Source of the DNA: CAZKFN01 sp964552035
GTDB lineage: Bacteria; Bacteroidota; Bacteroidia; Flavobacteriales_E; Vicingaceae
DNA length: 16,041 nucleotides
NCBI GenBank assembly: GCA_964552035.1
Contig: CAZKFN010000048.1
Coordinates: 1-16,041, forward strand
Reading direction: 5' to 3'
Of this stretch, positions 13,039 through 16,041 are shown piece after piece; position 1 is the stretch's first letter, and every line of letters begins with the position of its first letter. The position numbers and the translations under genes were made by a program. Below the pieces are notes generated by a model. It did no database searches and had not been told where the DNA came from. It saw only the letters and a program-made list of their open reading frames with translations.

Positions 13039-14354
13039 TTTAACTTCTTTAGAAAGGGAACTTCTTTTACTTTAACAAAGGTAAGAATAGCTACAAGGTA
13101 AAAGGGGATTAAAGGTACTTTATACCTAACGATGGCTCCTAAAACATTAGTGGTCATTCCTACGATGATTGCAAAACACAGTACAAAGGAAAAAAGTGCA
13201 AAACTGATGAGCAATTGCCTTTCTTGTAATTTTTTATAATAGCGGATAATCAATAAAGGAAGTAGGATTAAAAAGAGTGATTCTATGCAGCTCAGAAGGC
13301 TTAAAAAGTTAAGTGTACTAGGAAAGATTGGGCGAATAAACACATTGTATAATCCCATGGGAATTAAATTAAAGAAGTCAAGCCAATTCTCATAAATGGG
13401 CATTTTAAAATAGCTGCCCGCATTTTGCGCAATTGCATTTTCGTTAAAGGCAATCAATCTTTTTTGAAATAGAAAGAGTAATTTTTCTCCTCTAAAGGTC
13501 AATACAGCAACAAACAGTATAAAATGAGAAATTAGGAAACTCTTTTTAACGCTTAGTTTAGAAATATTTTTAAAGAGAATAAAAAACAAAGCTGGAATAA
13601 GGGCTATAAAAATATAAGCTTTAATACTTATTAAGGTAAGTGCAAATAGTAGCGTTAAAAAAAGATGTTTAGTGCTTTTTGTTTGTGAAAAATGGTCTAA
13701 GAAATAAAGGAAAAAGCCTAGGTTAAAGAACAACCAACTTTCTTTGAGGGTGGAGGAAGTCCACAGTAGTAGAGAGGGGATAAGAAAAATACTCAAGAAT
13801 AATAATTTAGGGCTAACAGCAGTGATTCGTCTAAAGAAATGAAGCAGAGCGACACTACCAAGAAAAGAAAGAAAAGTAAAAATTAGAGCATGAAAGTGGA
13901 AATATCCATTGGAGAGATAGAGTAATATGAGGTTTAATCGAATCATTGTTCGATTATCATTTTGTATGAAAGTTGTACTTTGATCCCAGTGCATAGTGTT
14001 TTGAATAGCTTCTGTAAATTCTGCTGTAGGAGTATTCCAAGGATTTAATGCTTCAAGTAAAAGCAAATGGTTTGTGCCAAAATCCTCTTTCATGACAACT
14101 GCATCGTGGAAATATTTATAGATGTCGGCTTTTTCTACATCAGAATAATAGATGGTGTAAATCCACCAAAGGAAAATCATAGCCAATACTTTGAGTGTAA
14201 AAGCAGCGATAAAAATGCTAGTGGGGATTCCATCTGCTTTAAAAAAAGTGCTTTTAGCTATTAACAAGATAATAGCGAGTAGAATAAGTATACTTAATAT
14301 TAGACCCATTGCCATAATTTTCAAAGATAGGGCATTCCAATAAATGAAAAACAT
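13035..14354 (-). CDS. Polytopic membrane protein, glycan polymerase / GT-C glycosyltransferase-like
   Basis: This 439-residue integral membrane protein has about ten predicted helices, roughly at 14-34, 45-67, 153-173, 183-199, 207-221, 230-262 (two), 272-287, 355-371, 381-400 and 412-428. A large extracytoplasmic segment (about 68-140) begins with YYSDVEKADIYKYFHDA, an acidic loop in the place where GT-C enzymes and EpsG/Wzy-type proteins carry acidic residues. IPSLLLWTSSTLKES near 192-206 resembles the 'FPS...W.SG..KE' motif common in Bacteroidota polymerase-like proteins, and RYKVPLIPFYL near 410-420 resembles their C-terminal RYxxPxxPF motif. The likely role is transfer or polymerisation of lipid-linked sugars, but this is inference from topology and short motifs. 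It may start at Met14 or Met16 instead of the first ATG. It is coupled to the downstream amidohydrolase by ATGA. Confidence 0.7.
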   Translation of the reverse strand: MFFIYWNALSLKIMAMGLILSILILLAIILLIAKSTFFKADGIPTSIFIAAFTLKVLAMIFLWWIYTIYYSDVEKADIYKYFHDAVVMKEDFGTNHLLLLEALNPWNTPTAEFTEAIQNTMHWDQSTTFIQNDNRTMIRLNLILLYLSNGYFHFHALIFTFLSFLGSVALLHFFRRITAVSPKLLFLSIFLIPSLLLWTSSTLKESWLFFNLGFFLYFLDHFSQTKSTKHLFLTLLFALTLISIKAYIFIALIPALFFILFKNISKLSVKKSFLISHFILFVAVLTFRGEKLLFLFQKRLIAFNENAIAQNAGSYFKMPIYENWLDFFNLIPMGLYNVFIRPIFPSTLNFLSLLSCIESLFLILLPLLIIRYYKKLQERQLLISFALFSFVLCFAIIVGMTTNVLGAIVRYKVPLIPFYLVAILTFVKVKEVPFLKKLK

Positions 14355-14432
14355 ATTTTCCCATTTTTGATAAGAAAAGCCTTTGAAAAGAATTAATTTT
14401 GTCGCTTAATTATAAGCATATAAAGACACCCA

Positions 14433-16041
14433 ATGGAAACATCTCAAAAACACGAAGAAGTAAACGTAGACACAGCAGTTGAATTAGGTTTATTACCAGA
14501 AGAATTTGAGCGGATAAAAGAATTAATAGGAAGAACACCTAACTTTACAGAATTAAGTATGTATGCCGTGATGTGGTCAGAGCATTGTTCCTATAAAAAC
14601 TCTATACTTTGGCTAAAAACCTTACCTAAAGAAGGACCACACATGTTGGCTGAAGCAGGAGAAGAAAATGCAGGTTTAGTGGATGTTGGCGATGGTTTAG
14701 CTTGTGCTTTTAAAATAGAATCTCATAATCATCCTTCTGCCTTAGAACCTTATCAAGGAGCAGCTACCGGTGTTGGTGGAATTAATAGGGACATTTTTAC
14801 TATGGGTGCAAGACCTATTGCTCAATTGAATTCTTTAAGATTTGGAGATATTAATTTAGATAGAACCAAGTGGTTAGTTAGAGAAGCAGTTAGAGGAATT
14901 GGGGATTATGGAAATAGATTGGGAAGTGCCACTGTTGGAGGAGAATTGTTTTTTGATGAATGCTATAATACCAATCCTTTAGTAAATGCTATGGCTGCGG
15001 GAATAATGAAAGCAGATAAAATGATTTCTGCTACTTCTTATGGATTGGGGAATCCTGTATTTATTGTTGGTTCAGCTACTGGAAAAGACGGAATTCACGG
15101 AGCGGCTTTTGCTTCAAAAGATATTACCGAGGATTCTCATGATGAAATTCCAGCAGTACAAGTAGGAGATCCATTTTTGGAGAAATTATTAATTGAAGCC
15201 ACTTTAGAATTAGCAGAAACAGATGCTATTATTGGTATGCAAGACATGGGTGCTGCCGGAATTACTTGCTCTACAGCTGAGATGTCAGAAAAAGAAGGCT
15301 TTGGGATGAGGATTGATTTGGACAAAGTCCCATGTCGTCAAGAAGGGATGTTGCCTTTTGAAATTTTACTTTCTGAGTCACAAGAAAGAATGTTGATTGT
15401 GGTTAAAAAAGGAAGGGAAGAAGAAGTGAAAGCAATTTTTGATAAATGGGATGTCTTATGTGAAGAAATTGGAGAAGTTACAGAAGGAGGTATGCTTCAG
15501 TATTATTCTAAAGGAGAGTTAGTGGCTGAGCTCCCAGCATTGACACTTGTTTTAGGAGGAGGCTCACCAGTTTATGAAAGGGAATATAAAGAACCCGCTT
15601 ATTTTGAAGAGTTTAAGAAATTTAATATCGATTCTGTAAAAGAACCTAAAGACTTAAAAAAGGTAGCTCGACATTTATGGAACCATCCTAACATTGCTTC
15701 AAAAAGATGGGTGAGTGAGCAGTATGATACCATGGCAGAATCCGTAAACTTGTCGGTAAATACACCTACAGATGCAGGAGTAGTAAGTATCAAAGGAACG
15801 GATAAAGCTTTAGCTTTTTCTGTAGATTGTAACTCCCGTTATGTTTATGCAGACCCTTATCAAGGTTGTGCAATGGCTGTAGCAGAAGCTGCTAGAAATA
15901 TTGTTTGTTCTGGTGGTGAGCCTTCGGCAATTAGTAATTGTTTAAACTTTGGAAATCCTTATAATCCTGAGGTATATTGGCAGTTTGTTCAATCCATTAA
16001 GGGAATGTCTGCGGCTTGTATTGCTTTTGAAACTCCTGTAA
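14433..16041 (+). CDS. purL: Phosphoribosylformylglycinamidine synthase subunit PurL (3' end beyond window)
   Basis: The frame opens with ATG at 14433 (METSQKHEEV...) and stays open to the right edge, giving 536 residues of an expected roughly 740. PurL catalyses the ATP-dependent amination of FGAR to FGAM in purine synthesis. Length of the N-terminal region and the early motif AVMWSEHCSYKNS (about 45-57, His51) identify the small Bacillus-type PurL, which works with separate PurS and PurQ. Further signatures are FKIESHNHPSALEPYQGAAT (93-112, ATP/Mg site), GVGGINRDI, QDMGAAGITC and, near the edge, DCNSRYVYADPYQG. A 78-bp gap separates it from the divergent membrane-protein gene. No purine riboswitch or PurR-like palindrome was recognised in that gap. 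PurS/PurQ are not in the window. Confidence 0.95.
   Translation, partial: METSQKHEEVNVDTAVELGLLPEEFERIKELIGRTPNFTELSMYAVMWSEHCSYKNSILWLKTLPKEGPHMLAEAGEENAGLVDVGDGLACAFKIESHNHPSALEPYQGAATGVGGINRDIFTMGARPIAQLNSLRFGDINLDRTKWLVREAVRGIGDYGNRLGSATVGGELFFDECYNTNPLVNAMAAGIMKADKMISATSYGLGNPVFIVGSATGKDGIHGAAFASKDITEDSHDEIPAVQVGDPFLEKLLIEATLELAETDAIIGMQDMGAAGITCSTAEMSEKEGFGMRIDLDKVPCRQEGMLPFEILLSESQERMLIVVKKGREEEVKAIFDKWDVLCEEIGEVTEGGMLQYYSKGELVAELPALTLVLGGGSPVYEREYKEPAYFEEFKKFNIDSVKEPKDLKKVARHLWNHPNIASKRWVSEQYDTMAESVNLSVNTPTDAGVVSIKGTDKALAFSVDCNSRYVYADPYQGCAMAVAEAARNIVCSGGEPSAISNCLNFGNPYNPEVYWQFVQSIKGMSAACIAFETPV

Noticed and set aside
14398..14425. purL promoter with TTTG and TATAAAG
   Set aside because: The downstream element does not fit TAnnTTTG, and it ends only seven bases before the start codon, which would make the mRNA leaderless; too weak to annotate.
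1..16041. CRISPR array, tRNA/rRNA genes, insertion sequence or prophage
   Set aside because: No regularly spaced repeats, cloverleaf sequences, transposase or phage protein motifs were seen on either strand.

Overview
This window looks like a piece of a Bacteroidota chromosome, most likely from a flavobacteria-like or related marine lineage. The DNA is A+T-rich. Signal peptides end in the Bacteroidota-style '...FSQ' or '...VAQ'. Start codons mostly lack a strong Shine-Dalgarno sequence, and one candidate promoter carries the Bacteroidota -7 element TAnnTTTG. Most proteins are ordinary housekeeping or catabolic families. I see no phage, IS element, CRISPR array, tRNA or rRNA gene.

Layout. Positions 2-1818 (plus strand) hold the C-terminal end of an unknown membrane-anchored protein, a secreted outer-membrane beta-barrel protein, a 407-bp A+T-rich gap with one doubtful 43-codon ORF, and a small secreted protein of unknown function. 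A hairpin at 1832-1870 probably terminates transcription from both sides. Positions 1883-7739 (minus strand) form a four-gene beta-oxidation operon read right to left: a MarR-family regulator, fadN (3-hydroxyacyl-CoA dehydrogenase/enoyl-CoA hydratase fusion), fadA (thiolase) and fadE (acyl-CoA dehydrogenase). The regulator and fadN overlap by ATGA. A near-perfect 20-bp palindrome lies just upstream of a good -7 element, which suggests autoregulation of the whole operon. The fadN-fadA-fadE order and protein sizes match the Bacillus subtilis operon of that name.

Positions 7976-10046 hold a small thioredoxin (plus) and, tail to tail with it, a long-chain acyl-CoA synthetase (minus). The synthetase would supply the acyl-CoA substrates consumed by the fad operon, so 1883-10046 can be read as a fatty-acid uptake/activation/degradation locus interrupted by the thioredoxin gene. 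The 327-bp divergent region 10047-10373 is unusually rich in symmetric sequence: an inverted repeat over the presumed synthetase promoter, a 15-bp direct repeat at both sides, a 12-bp inverted repeat, a 30-bp near-palindrome and a 12-nt anti-Shine-Dalgarno-like stretch. It is the most interesting non-coding part of the window.

Positions 10374-14354 hold a PAPS-dependent-type sulfotransferase (plus). One base away and convergent with it is a two-gene minus-strand unit: a polytopic membrane protein resembling glycan polymerases/GT-C glycosyltransferases, coupled by ATGA to a lipoprotein amidohydrolase of the YtcJ type. From 14433 to the right edge runs the start of purL (small-type FGAM synthase), which is cut by the window end.

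I did not find a clear undescribed multi-gene system. The best leads are regulatory: the MarR palindrome and the structured divergent region.
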